A stretch of 64,000 nucleotides of DNA. It comes from Streptomyces venezuelae. GTDB taxonomy: Bacteria; Actinomycetota; Actinomycetes; Streptomycetales; Streptomycetaceae. The position numbers and the translations under genes are program-made. Location of the stretch: positions 3,354,001 through 3,418,000 of the forward strand of contig NZ_CP029189.1 of the NCBI RefSeq assembly GCF_008642275.1, given 5' to 3'. The notes beneath the pieces are model-generated. The model made no database searches and was not told the DNA's origin. It worked only from the letters and a program-made list of their open reading frames with translations. Positions 41,874 to 51,075 of this stretch are shown here, in pieces. Position 1 is the stretch's first letter. Every line of letters begins with the position of its first letter.

Positions 41874-43640
41874 TCATCCCGCCCGGCGATGGGCCTTCGA
41901 GCGGGACCTCTTCTCGATGTACATCCGCTGGTCGGCGGAGCGCAGCACCTCGTCGGCGGACATCCCGCAGCTGGCCCAGCCGATACCGAAACTGGCCCCC
42001 ACCCGCACCGCACGGCCGTCCACCCGGATCGGCGGGATGATCGCGTTGCGCAGCCGGACGGCGAGGTCGGCGGCGTCGGCGGCGCCCAGGCCGTCGGCGA
42101 GGACGACGAATTCATCACCACCCAGCCGGGCGACGGTGTCACCGTCCCTGACGCCGGTCGTCAGCCGCCGGGCCACCTCGATCAGGACCGCGTCGCCCGT
42201 GTGGTGCCCGAAGCGGTCGTTGATCGACTTGAAGCCGTCCAGGTCACAGAAGAGGACGGCCAGCCCCTTCGTCCCGTCGTCGATGTCGGCTGCGGGCGCC
42301 ACCGTGTGCACGTGGTGGTCGTAGGGACCGTCCGACGGGGCGGGCGGCGCCCCGGGGAACTCGAAGGGGTCGGACCCGGAGTACGGGTCGGACCCGTCTG
42401 CGTGAAAGCCGTGCTCACCCGCACCACCCGCCTCCGCCCCCACCGGGTGCCCGTCGTGCCCCGCGTGCGCGGCGTGCCCCCCGTGTGCCGCGTGCCCGTC
42501 GTATCCGTCGCGCCCCTCGAAGGCCGCGTCCAGCGCCTCGATCGCGGTGGCCCGTACGGACTGCGGCCTGCGGCACAGCCGGGCGCCGAGCCGGGCCCGC
42601 AGCTCGGCGCTGTTGGGCAGGCCGGTCAGCGAGTCGTGGCTGGCACGGTGGGCTAGCTGCAGCTCGTGCCGCTTGCGCTCCTCGATGTCCTCCACGTGCG
42701 TGAGCAGGAACCGGGGTCCGTCGGCGGCGTCGGCGACCACCGAGTTGCGCAGCGAGACCCATACGTACGTGCCGTCGCGCCGGCCCAGGCGCAGCTCGGC
42801 GCGGCCGCCCTCGGCGGAGGTGCGCAGCAGGGTGCCGATGTCCTCGGGGTGGACCAGGTCGGAGAAGGAGTAGCGGCGCAGCACGGAGGCGGGCCGGCCG
42901 AGCAGCCGGCACAGCGCGTCGTTGGTCCGCAGCAGCCGGCCGTGCTGGTCGCCGCCCATCTCGGCGATGGCCATGCCGCTGGGCGCGTACTCGAAGGCCT
43001 GGCGGAACGACTCTTCACTGGCCCGCAGCGCCTGCTGTTCGCGCTCCAGCCGGACGAGGGCGCGCTGCATGTTGGCCCGGAGCCTGGCATTGCTGATCGC
43101 AATCGCCGCCTGGAAGGCGTACATCTGGAGCGCTTCGCGGCCCCAGGCGCCGGGCCGGCGGCCGTTGCGCGGTCTGTCCACCGAAATGACACCCAGAAGT
43201 TCCCCGCCGGACGCGTACATGGGTGCATAGAGCCGGTCCTCGGGGTGCCACTCGTCCTCGAAGCGCGGATCGGGGCCGTCGGTGTGCCACTGCGGGACGT
43301 CGTCCTCCAGGAGGACCCAGCCCTCGGTGTGCGGGATGAACCTCAGCCCGTCCCAGTTCTCACCCATCGTCAGGCGGCGCTCCCAGGAGGCGCGGGAGCC
43401 GACACGGCCGGTGATGAGGGCCTCTGCGGCGGGGTCGCCGGCGAAGGCCGCGACGACGAGATCACCGTCCGGGCGAACGAGGTTGACGCAGGCGAGTTCG
43501 TAGCCGAGCCCCACGACGATGCCGTCCACGACGGTCTGCAGAGTGTCCGCCAGGCTCCGGGCCGTATTGAGCTCGGCCACCACCCGGTGCAGCTGCCGCA
43601 GGGTCGCAAGACGGACGTACGGCTCCGACTCGGTCTCCAT
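41874..43640 (-). CDS. cdgB: GAF-PAS-GGDEF diguanylate cyclase CdgB
   Basis: 588 residues from ATG 43640 (GGGGAG ahead). A GAF-like domain (about 20-185), PAS with PAC (about 205-330, AFEYAPSGMAIAEMGG, DGTYVWVSLRN) and GGDEF with intact ARLGGDEFVVL. An RxxD inhibitory site (RDGD) lies five residues before GGDEF, so product inhibition is likely. It makes c-di-GMP, which controls development through BldD. Odd: the GGDEF domain is split after the SHDSLTGLPN helix region by about 80 residues rich in His/Gly (DGYDGHAAHGGHAAHAGHDGH). The CdgB call rests on remembered similarity at the N-terminus and architecture. Confidence 0.88.
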   Translation of the reverse strand: METESEPYVRLATLRQLHRVVAELNTARSLADTLQTVVDGIVVGLGYELACVNLVRPDGDLVVAAFAGDPAAEALITGRVGSRASWERRLTMGENWDGLRFIPHTEGWVLLEDDVPQWHTDGPDPRFEDEWHPEDRLYAPMYASGGELLGVISVDRPRNGRRPGAWGREALQMYAFQAAIAISNARLRANMQRALVRLEREQQALRASEESFRQAFEYAPSGMAIAEMGGDQHGRLLRTNDALCRLLGRPASVLRRYSFSDLVHPEDIGTLLRTSAEGGRAELRLGRRDGTYVWVSLRNSVVADAADGPRFLLTHVEDIEERKRHELQLAHRASHDSLTGLPNSAELRARLGARLCRRPQSVRATAIEALDAAFEGRDGYDGHAAHGGHAAHAGHDGHPVGAEAGGAGEHGFHADGSDPYSGSDPFEFPGAPPAPSDGPYDHHVHTVAPAADIDDGTKGLAVLFCDLDGFKSINDRFGHHTGDAVLIEVARRLTTGVRDGDTVARLGGDEFVVLADGLGAADAADLAVRLRNAIIPPIRVDGRAVRVGASFGIGWASCGMSADEVLRSADQRMYIEKRSRSKAHRRAG

Positions 43641-43766
43641 TGCTCGCTCTCCCCGAGACCTCGACAGCAACTCCAGGTTTGTCATCGGCGTTTCGTTGCG
43701 GTGTCCCGTCCACTGAATCACAGTGAGCTGTGCGGCAGGTACACAGGGTCAACAAATCTTGCCCTC

Positions 43767-43782
43767 TGTGACTCAAGTCACA
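43767..43782. promoter_or_regulatory. Inverted repeat TGTGACT-CA-AGTCACA upstream of cdgB
   Basis: Perfect 7-bp arms, about 130 bp before the cdgB start. The half-site TGACTC fits the BldD box (TNACNC), and cdgB is a known BldD target in S. coelicolor. The centre differs from the consensus, so this is a candidate only. The rest of 43641-43942 holds the divergent start region of the flavin reductase gene and no further motif I can name. Confidence 0.5.
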
Positions 43783-43942
43783 TCAGGTGAATATCGGTAC
43801 GCAGTGGGCTCGTGCACGGCTGGGAGCGCTCCCTCCCATTCCCGAGAGCAAACGATACGCCCGGGCCTAGGCCAAGGGGCGGGGACGCGACTCGGACCTG
43901 GGCCCGATGTGCGGCGCGAAAGGGCGAGACTAGCGTTTCAGC

Positions 43943-44512
43943 GTGCTGAAGACGACCCCCGTACCCGCCCCGCCCCACGGCACCCCCCATGCTGAGGGAG
44001 TGAGCAATGACGAGTTCCGGGCCGCGATGTCCCGGCTGGCGGCGGGCGTGTGCCTGATCACCGCGCACGAGCCGCCGCTTTCGGCGGACGGCCCGCGCGG
44101 CGAGGACGTCGGCATGACGGCGACCGCCTTCATGTCCGTGTCCCTGGATCCGCCGCTGGTGCTGGTGAGCCTGCGCGAGGGCTCCCGGATGGACGACCTG
44201 CTGGCGGAACAGCCCCTGTGGGCGGTGTCGGTCCTCGCCGACCACCAGCTCCAGGTGGCGGGCCGCTTCTCGATGAAGGGCCGCATCAGCGACCGGCTGC
44301 TCTTCGCCGACCTGCCGTACGTACGCGGCGGGGCCTCCGGCGCACCCCTGCTGAGCGGCGCCCTGGCCACCCTGGAATGCCGCACGGAGAACCGCGTCGA
44401 GGCGGGCGACCACACCCTGGTCGTCGGCCGCGTCCTGACGGCCGCCCTGCCCTCCCCGGACGGGCAGCCGCTGACGTACTTCCGCGGGCGCTACCGGCAC
44501 CTGGAGTCCTAG
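43943..44512 (+). CDS. Flavin reductase family protein
   Basis: 189 residues from GTG 43943; a second possible GTG at 43999 removes a poorly conserved Pro-rich N-terminus. FRAAMSRLAAGVCLITA, VGMTATAFMSVSLDPPLVLVSL, VSVLADHQLQVAGRFS and the C-terminal HTLVVGRVLTAALPS...LTYFRGRYRHLE are typical of the FMN-binding split-barrel flavin:NAD(P)H reductases. It would supply reduced flavin to a monooxygenase or act alone. Divergent from cdgB. Confidence 0.88.
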   Translation: MLKTTPVPAPPHGTPHAEGVSNDEFRAAMSRLAAGVCLITAHEPPLSADGPRGEDVGMTATAFMSVSLDPPLVLVSLREGSRMDDLLAEQPLWAVSVLADHQLQVAGRFSMKGRISDRLLFADLPYVRGGASGAPLLSGALATLECRTENRVEAGDHTLVVGRVLTAALPSPDGQPLTYFRGRYRHLES

Positions 44513-44550
44513 AGCGTGTCCGGAGGGGCGGGAGGGGCGGGAGAGTCCTC

Positions 44551-44976
44551 CTACCAGTCCCGGCCCGTGCGGCCGCGCTTGGTCTCGGCCCGCGCCTTCT
44601 TCTCCCGCAGCCGCCGCTCGTTGATCCCGCGCGGGATCTTCGTCGCCCGGCGCTGCTTCGGCGGCGGCGCCGTCGCCTCCGCCAGCAGCGAGGCCAGCCG
44701 GACCAGCGCCATCTCCCGGTTGCGCAGCTGCGAGCGGTGCTCGGAGGCCCGTACCGTCACCACCCCGTCCACCAGCTTCGGCGCGAGCCGCTCCAGCGCC
44801 CGCTCCTTCCACACCTCGGGCAGCGCCTTGGTCGCCGCCAGGTCGAACAGCAGCTCCGCGCGCGAGTCCGAGGTGTTCACGTGCTGTCCGCCCGGCCCCG
44901 AGGACCGCGAGAACCGCCAGGCGAGCTCTCCCTCGGGGAGCACGACCGAACCGCGGATGACATAAGGACCAGGCAT
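44551..44976 (-). CDS. arfB: Alternative ribosome-rescue hydrolase ArfB (RF-I domain)
   Basis: 141 residues from ATG 44976. The catalytic GGQ loop in SSGPGGQHVNTSDSR and the basic C-terminal tail (KKARAETKRGRTGRD) that enters the empty mRNA channel are both present, without the codon-recognition domains of class-I release factors. It hydrolyses peptidyl-tRNA on stalled ribosomes. Convergent with the flavin reductase gene (38 bp apart). Confidence 0.92.
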   Translation of the reverse strand: MPGPYVIRGSVVLPEGELAWRFSRSSGPGGQHVNTSDSRAELLFDLAATKALPEVWKERALERLAPKLVDGVVTVRASEHRSQLRNREMALVRLASLLAEATAPPPKQRRATKIPRGINERRLREKKARAETKRGRTGRDW

Positions 44977-45164
44977 GCCCCTATGATCCGCCCCCGGCCC
45001 GGCCACCGTCACCCGTATTTACGGCCCCGCCCGTCCGCCTCCCGGAGATCCGCCGTCACTGACAATTCACGACGGGAACCCGACCGGCCTCTCGTCGCGT
45101 TATAGGGGGCAGCGGTAGTTTGACCGCCTGTACGTGCATGTTGGATGAGGAAAGGGACATTCCC

Positions 45165-45740
45165 ATGGCTGTCAGCCTGTCCAAGGGCGGCAACGTCTCG
45201 CTCTCGAAGGAGGCCCCGGGCCTCGCTGCCGTCACGGTCGGCCTCGGCTGGGACGTCCGTACGACGACCGGCGTCGACTTCGACCTCGACGCCTCGGCCA
45301 TCGCGGTCAACCCGACGGGCAAGGTCGTCTCCGACGGCCACTTCGTCTTCTTCAACAACAAGTCCACCCCGGACCAGACCATCGTCCACACCGGTGACAA
45401 CCGCACCGGCGAGGGCGCGGGCGACGACGAGGCCATCAACGTCAACCTCGCCGGCCTCCCGGCCGACGTGGACAAGATCGTCTTCCCGGTCTCCATCTAC
45501 GACGCCGAGGCCCGCAGCCAGAACTTCGGCCAGGTCCGCAACGCGTACATCCGCGTCGTGAACCAGGCCGGCGGCGCCGAGATCGCCCGCTACGACCTCT
45601 CCGAGGACGCGGCGACCGAGACCGCCATGGTCTTCGGCGAGCTCTACCGCAACGGCGCCGAGTGGAAGTTCCGCGCGGTCGGCCAGGGTTACGCCTCCGG
45701 CCTCACCGGCATCGCGCAGGACTTCGGCGTCAACGTCTAA
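45165..45740 (+). CDS. terD: TerD-family calcium-binding stress protein
   Basis: 191 residues from ATG 45165 (GAAAGGGA eight bases upstream). [53 protein letters not shown] and [20 protein letters not shown] are all TerD family blocks; the Asp-rich loops bind calcium. TerD-family proteins are linked to tellurite and oxidative stress resistance and, in Streptomyces, development. It is a single gene here. The hairpin 45786-45824 ends it. Confidence 0.95.
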   Translation: MAVSLSKGGNVSLSKEAPGLAAVTVGLGWDVRTTTGVDFDLDASAIAVNPTGKVVSDGHFVFFNNKSTPDQTIVHTGDNRTGEGAGDDEAINVNLAGLPADVDKIVFPVSIYDAEARSQNFGQVRNAYIRVVNQAGGAEIARYDLSEDAATETAMVFGELYRNGAEWKFRAVGQGYASGLTGIAQDFGVNV

Positions 45741-45785
45741 GACCGCCAGGACCGCGAGGCCCGGCACCGCCGGACACCAGCGCAG

Positions 45786-45824
45786 GCGAAGCCCCCTCCC
45801 GGCCGTCCGGGGAGGGGGCTTCGC
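45786..45824 (+). terminator. 15-bp hairpin terminator of terD
   Basis: GCGAAGCCCCCTCCC and GGGAGGGGGCTTCGC pair perfectly around a 9-bp loop, 46 bp after the terD stop. Confidence 0.9.
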
Positions 45825-45837
45825 TACCGTTCGACAG

Positions 45838-46356
45838 GTGATCCTGCAACCGCTCGTCCCGCTCGACGGCGCGCTCCCCGGCCCGGTGCTCACCGAGATC
45901 GCCACCCTCTACTCGACGAACCACGCGTTCTTCGAACTCAGCGGGGACTTCCCCGACCCGGACCGCATCACGGTCGAACAGGTCGCCGCCGCGCTCGCCG
46001 GTGAACTCGCCCACGACAGCGCCGAGGTGCTCCTCGCCCGGTCCGCCGGCCGCCTCGTCGGACTCGCCGCCACCCTCGCGCAGGCGCCCGCCGCCGACGA
46101 CCCGGACCCGTGGATCGGCCTGCTGCTCATCGACGCCACCGCACACCGCGAGGGATACGGCCGCACCGTGGCCGCCCTCGTCGAGGACCGCTTCCGGGCC
46201 GCCGGACGCACGGGCGTACGCATCGCGGTACTGGACGACAACCCCGGGGCCCTCGCCTTCTGGCAGTCCCAGGGGTACGTCCCGCTGCGCAAGGCCCGGG
46301 ACCGCGAGCGGGGCCGCGCCTGCACCGTGCTCCGCAAGCCCCTCGAAGCCCCGTAG
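45838..46356 (+). CDS. GNAT family N-acetyltransferase
   Basis: 172 residues from GTG 45838. The acetyl-CoA motif IDATAHREGYGRTVAALVEDRF (about 100-120) and the following GVRIAVLDDNPGALAFWQSQGYVPL define a GNAT fold. An N-terminal helical part (TEIATLYSTNHAFFELSGDFPDPDRI) resembles GNATs acting on small molecules. Its target is unknown. It starts right after the terD terminator. Confidence 0.85.
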   Translation: MILQPLVPLDGALPGPVLTEIATLYSTNHAFFELSGDFPDPDRITVEQVAAALAGELAHDSAEVLLARSAGRLVGLAATLAQAPAADDPDPWIGLLLIDATAHREGYGRTVAALVEDRFRAAGRTGVRIAVLDDNPGALAFWQSQGYVPLRKARDRERGRACTVLRKPLEAP

Positions 46357-46368
46357 CGGACCGGGGCG

Positions 46369-47781
46369 TTACTCGGGCCGGCCCTTCCCGTACAGCCACA
46401 CGTCCCAGACCTTCTTCAGGTCGCGCCCCGTCTTCTCCTCGGCGTAGGCGGTGAAGTCGGCCGTGCTCGCGTTCCCGTGCCGGTGGTCGGCAGCCCAGCC
46501 GCGCACCAGGGCGAAGAACTTCTCGTCGCCGACCTCCTGCCGGATCCGGTGCAGGACCATCGCGCCGCGGTAGTACACCGGATCCCCGGAGATGTCCTGG
46601 GGCCCGGGCGGGGCGGCCGGCGGGAACGCGTCCCAGTCGTTGCCGGCGTCCACGTCGACGTCCGTGTCACCGGTCCGGAAGGCCTCGAAGTGCTCCTGCG
46701 CCGTGGGCCCGCCGTGGTCCTCGGCCCACAGCCACTCGGCGTAGGTCGCGAAACCCTCGTTGAGCCACATGTCCTTCCAGGACTTCGGCGACACCGAGTC
46801 GCCGAACCACTGGTGCGCGAGCTCGTGCACGACGAGCTCCTCGCTCGTGGGCGCGCCGGGGTAGACGGGCCGCCCCTGGGTCTCCAGGGCATAGCCGAGG
46901 GTCCCGGCGGGCGCCACGATCGCACCCGCCGTGGCGAAGGGGTACGGACCGAACCGGCCGGTGCTCCAGTCGACCATCTCCGGCAGCCGCGCGAGCGGAC
47001 CGCTGTTCGCGGCCTCCTCCCCGGGCGCCACGGCACTGTAGAGGCCGATCCCCGAGGGCGTCCGCCCGGTGGACACCTTGTACGGCCCGATCGCGACGGT
47101 CGCCAGATAGCTCGCCATCGGCTCCGGACTGTGCCACGCGAAGGCCGTCCGCCCGTCCGCCTCCTCGGTGCGGGAGCGCAACTCGCCGTTCGACACCGCC
47201 TCGTAGCCGCGCGGAACGGTGACGGTGATGTCGTACGCGGCCTTGTCGCTCGGGTGGTGGTTGCCGGGGAACCACGTCATCGAACCGACCGGCTCGCCGA
47301 CGGCGACCGCGCCGTCCTCGGTGGTGATCCATCCCTCCGCGGAGCCGTCCGGATCCGCGAGGGGCTTCGGCTTCCCGCTGTAGTCGACCTCCGTACGGAA
47401 GACCTCGCCCTTCTCCAGGTCCTCGGCGGGGCGCACGGTCAGCTCGTTTCCGGTCCGGTTGTACCGGGCCCCCTCGCCCTGGACGGTCACGCCCTCGACG
47501 TCCATGCCGCTGAAGTCCAGGTTGAAGGAGCTGAGCGCCTGCCCGGCGCGGGCGGTGATCACGGCCGTGCCGTGCAGTTTCCCGTCGGCGGGGTCGTAGT
47601 CCAGGTCCAGCGCGTAGTGGTCGACCTGGTAGCCGCCGTTCCCGGCCCGGGGGAAGTACGGATCACGCAGCCCCGACGCACCGGGCCGCCCCTGCACCGT
47701 GTCGCCCGTACACCCCGTGGTGAGGGCGAGCAGGGCGGCGACGGCAGGGGCGGCGAGGCGGGAGAGAGCACGGGGTTCCAC
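46369..47781 (-). CDS. M1-family metallopeptidase, lipoprotein
   Basis: 470 residues from GTG/ATG 47781. The lipobox LTTGC gives Cys24, so the mature enzyme sits on the outer face of the membrane. The N-terminal beta domain (about 45-210) is followed by the zinc catalytic block VVHELAHQWFGDSV (HExxH) and NEGFATYAEWLW (third ligand Glu), 19 residues apart. The GAMEN exopeptidase motif is replaced by AGTLGYALETQG, so aminopeptidase activity may be altered. hbpS is directly upstream on the same strand (33 bp). Confidence 0.92.
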   Translation of the reverse strand: MEPRALSRLAAPAVAALLALTTGCTGDTVQGRPGASGLRDPYFPRAGNGGYQVDHYALDLDYDPADGKLHGTAVITARAGQALSSFNLDFSGMDVEGVTVQGEGARYNRTGNELTVRPAEDLEKGEVFRTEVDYSGKPKPLADPDGSAEGWITTEDGAVAVGEPVGSMTWFPGNHHPSDKAAYDITVTVPRGYEAVSNGELRSRTEEADGRTAFAWHSPEPMASYLATVAIGPYKVSTGRTPSGIGLYSAVAPGEEAANSGPLARLPEMVDWSTGRFGPYPFATAGAIVAPAGTLGYALETQGRPVYPGAPTSEELVVHELAHQWFGDSVSPKSWKDMWLNEGFATYAEWLWAEDHGGPTAQEHFEAFRTGDTDVDVDAGNDWDAFPPAAPPGPQDISGDPVYYRGAMVLHRIRQEVGDEKFFALVRGWAADHRHGNASTADFTAYAEEKTGRDLKKVWDVWLYGKGRPE

Positions 47782-47813
47782 ACACCCGATCCTAGGCGGG
47801 CGCGCTCCGGGGA

Positions 47814-48374
47814 TTACTTTGCGAGCGCGTCCACGCCCGCCTTGGCGAACTTCTCGTCCAGGTCACCGCTCGGGGCACCGGCCACGCCGACACCGGCGAC
47901 GGGCGCGCCGTTCGCCTGGACCGGGGCGCCACCGCCGAGGAAGAGGGTGCCCGGGATGTCCTTCAGGTTCGGGGTCTGGGCCAGCCGGCCCGCGAGCACC
48001 GAGGTCGGGGCGTTCCAGGACACGGCGGTGAAGGCCTTGCGCTCGGCCGACTCGTAGGACTGCGGACCCGCGCCGTCACCACGCAGGGTGACGATGGTGT
48101 TGCCGTTGCGGTCGACGACCGCGACCGTCACCTTCTGGTTCTCGGACTCGGCGGCCTTCAGCGCGGCCTGCGCGGCGCGGGTGGCGGCGTCGACGGTGAG
48201 GTGCGTCGTCGTGGTGAAGTTCTTGTCGCCCGGGCCGTCCTTCTTCCCGGACAGGGACACCTGGGCGGTCTCCGCGGTGGGGGTGGTCGCGCTGGCGCTC
48301 ACGGCACCGAAGGCTCCGGCGCCCAGGGCGACGGCGAGGGCGGTACCGGTGAGAACGCGGGTGCGGGTGTTCAT
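47814..48374 (-). CDS. hbpS: Extracellular haem-binding protein HbpS (GlcG family)
   Basis: 186 residues from ATG 48374 (AGGAG six bases upstream). Signal peptide ends near ASA-TT. The mature GlcG/HbpS domain is seen in TTTHLTVDAATRAAQAALKAAE, VAVVDRNGNTIVTLRGDGAGPQSYESAERKAFTAVSW, and PGTLFLGGGAPVQANGAPVAGVGVAGA. HbpS is an octameric haem- and iron-binding sensor that modulates the membrane kinase SenS, which is encoded divergently next door. Redox and haem stress sensing is known for the S. reticuli and S. coelicolor systems. Confidence 0.92.
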   Translation of the reverse strand: MNTRTRVLTGTALAVALGAGAFGAVSASATTPTAETAQVSLSGKKDGPGDKNFTTTTHLTVDAATRAAQAALKAAESENQKVTVAVVDRNGNTIVTLRGDGAGPQSYESAERKAFTAVSWNAPTSVLAGRLAQTPNLKDIPGTLFLGGGAPVQANGAPVAGVGVAGAPSGDLDEKFAKAGVDALAK

Positions 48375-48586
48375 CTCTGCTCCTGAGAACGGTGGCATCG
48401 GGCCGGTCCGACCGGCTCCTTCACTGCTCCAAGCCTCGGCCCGGAACCCCCCGCGCCCCGTCCCCGTACCGGCTCGCCCCACCCACCGCACCGGCTGACC
48501 CGAGGGTCGTCCGATCGGTCGATGCGCACCGCCTCCGACGCGGTATTGGCTGTTCACCCCACCCGGCCGAACCCCAGCCCCGCTCT

Positions 48587-48635
48587 TCCAGCCCCGCCGG
48601 CGTTTGAGGCGCGGGGTCCGGGGCGGAGCCCCGGC
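48587..48635. repeat. Dispersed intergenic repeat, single copy
   Basis: TTCCAGCCCCGCCGGCGTTT followed by GAGGCGCGGGGTCCGGGG and CGGAGCCCCGG. It is in the hbpS-senS divergent region, inside the likely senS leader, rather than between convergent genes. Confidence 0.85.
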
Positions 48636-48686
48636 AACGGCGCCGCAGGCAACAATGGACGCGACCTCGCAAACCAGGAGCAACCG

Positions 48687-49883
48687 GTGAGACACCCCGC
48701 ACCGCAGCGCGACGACATCCGTACGCTGACCACCGTCGCCCACACCGCGTTCTTCCTGCTCCTCGGCGCCTCCGTGGTCCGCTTCCTGCTGCGCCACCCC
48801 GGCGAACCCCGCACCCCGTGGATCATCGCCCTCAGCGTCACCCTGGCCCTGCTCTACGTGCTCGGCCCCGCCCTCGGCGCCGCCCCCACCGCCCGACGAC
48901 TGCTGTGGCTCGGCCTGGTCGTCACCACCTGGATGGTCCTGGTCGTCCTCGCGCCGAGCTTCGCCTGGTGCGCCGTCCCCCTCTTCTTCACCGCCCTGCG
49001 CACCCTGCCGCCACGCGCCGCCGTCGTCCTCGTGGCCCTCCTCACCACCTTCGTCGTGATCGCCCAGCTCCAGCTGTCCAAGTCCTTCGACCCCAACCTC
49101 CTCCTGGCCCCGCCCGCCGTCGCCGCCCTCGCCACCGCCGTCTTCGTCCACATGGAACGCCAGGCCCAGGCGCAGCGCACCCTCATCGACGACCTGATCC
49201 GCACCCGCCGCGAGCTGGCCGCCACCGAACGCCGCGAAGGCACCCTCGCCGAACGCCAGCGGCTGTCGATGGAGATCCACGACACCCTCGCGCAGAACCT
49301 GTCCAGCCAGCAGATGCTGCTCCAGGCCGCGGACCGCACCTGGGACACCGACCCGGCCACCGCCCGCGCGCACGTCCGTACGGCCACCGGCATCGCCGCA
49401 CACGGCCTCGCCGAGGCCCGCCGGCTCGTGCACGACCTGGCCCCGCCCGAGCTCGCCGACGGCGCCGGACTCGCCGAAGCCCTGCGCTCCCTCGACGCCG
49501 GCCCCGGCATCGAGGTCCGCTTCCACCTCGAAGGCGCCCCGGCGCCGCTCCCGGACCGCGTCCAGTCGGCCCTGCTGCGCATAGCCCAGGGCGCGCTGGC
49601 CAACGTCCGCGAGCACTCCGGCGCCCGTACGGCCGCACTCACCCTCAGCTTCCTGGGCGACCAGGTCGTCCTGGACATCGCCGACGACGGCCACGGCTTC
49701 ACCGAACCCCGCACCGGCACCCGCGCCCGCTCCGGCACCGACTCCGGCACCGCCGGACGCGGGCACGGCCTCCCGGCCATGCGGGCCCGCGTCCGCCAGC
49801 TCGGCGGCACCCTGACGATCGAATCCACGCCGGGCGAGGGCACCGTCCTCTCCGCGGCCATCCCCCTGGAGCCGGCCCCATGA
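48687..49883 (+). CDS. senS: Sensor histidine kinase SenS
   Basis: 398 residues from GTG 48687 (AGGAG at 48676-48680). Five hydrophobic segments (about 15-150) form the membrane sensor. HisKA_3 with phosphorylated His in ERQRLSMEIHDTLAQNLSSQQ (about 202) and the ATPase domain (RIAQGALANVREHSGA; DIADDGHGF; GRGHGLPAMRARV) follow. It senses HbpS-linked redox or haem signals and phosphorylates SenR. Its stop overlaps the senR start (ATGA). Confidence 0.92.
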   Translation: MRHPAPQRDDIRTLTTVAHTAFFLLLGASVVRFLLRHPGEPRTPWIIALSVTLALLYVLGPALGAAPTARRLLWLGLVVTTWMVLVVLAPSFAWCAVPLFFTALRTLPPRAAVVLVALLTTFVVIAQLQLSKSFDPNLLLAPPAVAALATAVFVHMERQAQAQRTLIDDLIRTRRELAATERREGTLAERQRLSMEIHDTLAQNLSSQQMLLQAADRTWDTDPATARAHVRTATGIAAHGLAEARRLVHDLAPPELADGAGLAEALRSLDAGPGIEVRFHLEGAPAPLPDRVQSALLRIAQGALANVREHSGARTAALTLSFLGDQVVLDIADDGHGFTEPRTGTRARSGTDSGTAGRGHGLPAMRARVRQLGGTLTIESTPGEGTVLSAAIPLEPAP

Positions 49884-50500
49884 CCACGATCCTCCTCTGC
49901 GACGACCACGTGGTGGTCCGCGCCGGGCTCCTGGCCCTGCTCGGCAGCGAGCCCGACATCGAGGTCCTCGGCGAGGCGGGCAGCGGCGAGGAGGCCGTCG
50001 CCCTGGCCGCGAAACTCCACCCCGACGTGGTCCTGATGGACCTCCAGCTGGGCGAGGGCATCGACGGCGTCGAGGCCACCCGCCGCATCACGGCCCTCCC
50101 CACGCCCCCGCACGTCCTGGTGCTCACCACCTACGACACCGACGCGGACATCACCCGCGCGATCGGCGCCGGCGCCACCGGCTACCTCCTCAAGGCCGAA
50201 CGCCCCGAGGAACTCTTCGCCGCCATCCACTCCGCGGCCCAGGGCCGCACCACCCTGTCCGCACCCGTGGCCAGCCGCGTCATGGCCCACATGCGCGGCA
50301 CCCGCCCCACCCTGACCGACCGCGAACTCGACATCCTCGGCCAGCTGGCCCGGGGCCTGGGCAACCGCGACATCGCCCGCGCCCTGTTCATCAGCGAGGC
50401 CACCGTCAAGACCCACCTGGGCCGCATCTACGACAAGCTCGGCGTCGACACCCGCGCCGGCGCGGTCTCCGTGGCCAAGGAACAGCGCCTCCTGCCCTGA
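49880..50500 (+). CDS. senR: Response regulator SenR (NarL/FixJ)
   Basis: 206 residues. A receiver domain with DD (residues 8-9), phosphorylated Asp in PDVVLMDLQLGEG (about 54) and Lys in LLKAERPEE precedes a LuxR-type HTH (TLTDRELDILGQLARGLGNRDIARALFISEATVKTHLGRIYDKLGV). It activates antioxidant genes and hbpS-senSR in studied species. ATGA overlap ensures coupled synthesis with SenS. Confidence 0.94.
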   Translation: MTTILLCDDHVVVRAGLLALLGSEPDIEVLGEAGSGEEAVALAAKLHPDVVLMDLQLGEGIDGVEATRRITALPTPPHVLVLTTYDTDADITRAIGAGATGYLLKAERPEELFAAIHSAAQGRTTLSAPVASRVMAHMRGTRPTLTDRELDILGQLARGLGNRDIARALFISEATVKTHLGRIYDKLGVDTRAGAVSVAKEQRLLP

Positions 50501-50543
50501 CACCGGAGGTGAACGCCCCCGGCACCCGTGACACCATCAGCTG

Positions 50544-51047
50544 GTGCTCGACATCGGCTACTCCCTCTCCCGGCGCTTCCCGGACCCCCCGCAGACCGAC
50601 TACCGCCACGCGGACGTCCGCTCCCTGCGACACGACCTGTTCTGCGGGGACGTCTACCTCGCCGACACCCACGCGGACCGGGAAGTATCCACAGCCTGGG
50701 GATGGGTGCCCGTACTGGACTTCGCCTGGGCACTGTGCGACATCGTCGAACAGCTCGACGAGGACCCCCGCGGCAACCGCTCCGCCCGCCGGCAGTACGC
50801 CGAACTCGACTTCACCGAGTCCACGGACCGGATGCTCTTCGAGCGCCGCTTCGGCTGGGTCGACATCGAAGCCGACTGGATGCCGGCCGAGGAAGCCCCG
50901 CTGACCTTCAGCCACCGCCTGCTGCGCCGCGAGGCCCGCGACTTCCTGCACGACCTCGTCGCGGACCTGATCGACATGCACGACGGACTCGCCGACAACC
51001 CGGCCATCTGGACCCTCCAGGCCCGCTTCCCCCGCGTCCCGGCGTAG
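50544..51047 (+). CDS. Hypothetical protein
   Basis: 167 residues from GTG 50544. A soluble alpha/beta protein with RRFPDPPQTDYRHADVRSLRHDLFCGDVYLAD at the start, AWGWVPVLDFAWALCDIVEQL, FTESTDRMLFERRFGWVDIEADWM and a helical end. The even charge distribution and conserved aromatic residues suggest a real domain, but I do not recognise it. 43 bp after senR on the same strand. Confidence 0.75.
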   Translation: MLDIGYSLSRRFPDPPQTDYRHADVRSLRHDLFCGDVYLADTHADREVSTAWGWVPVLDFAWALCDIVEQLDEDPRGNRSARRQYAELDFTESTDRMLFERRFGWVDIEADWMPAEEAPLTFSHRLLRREARDFLHDLVADLIDMHDGLADNPAIWTLQARFPRVPA

Positions 51048-51075
51048 CCCGCGGCGCCGGCGCCGGCCGGCCGCG

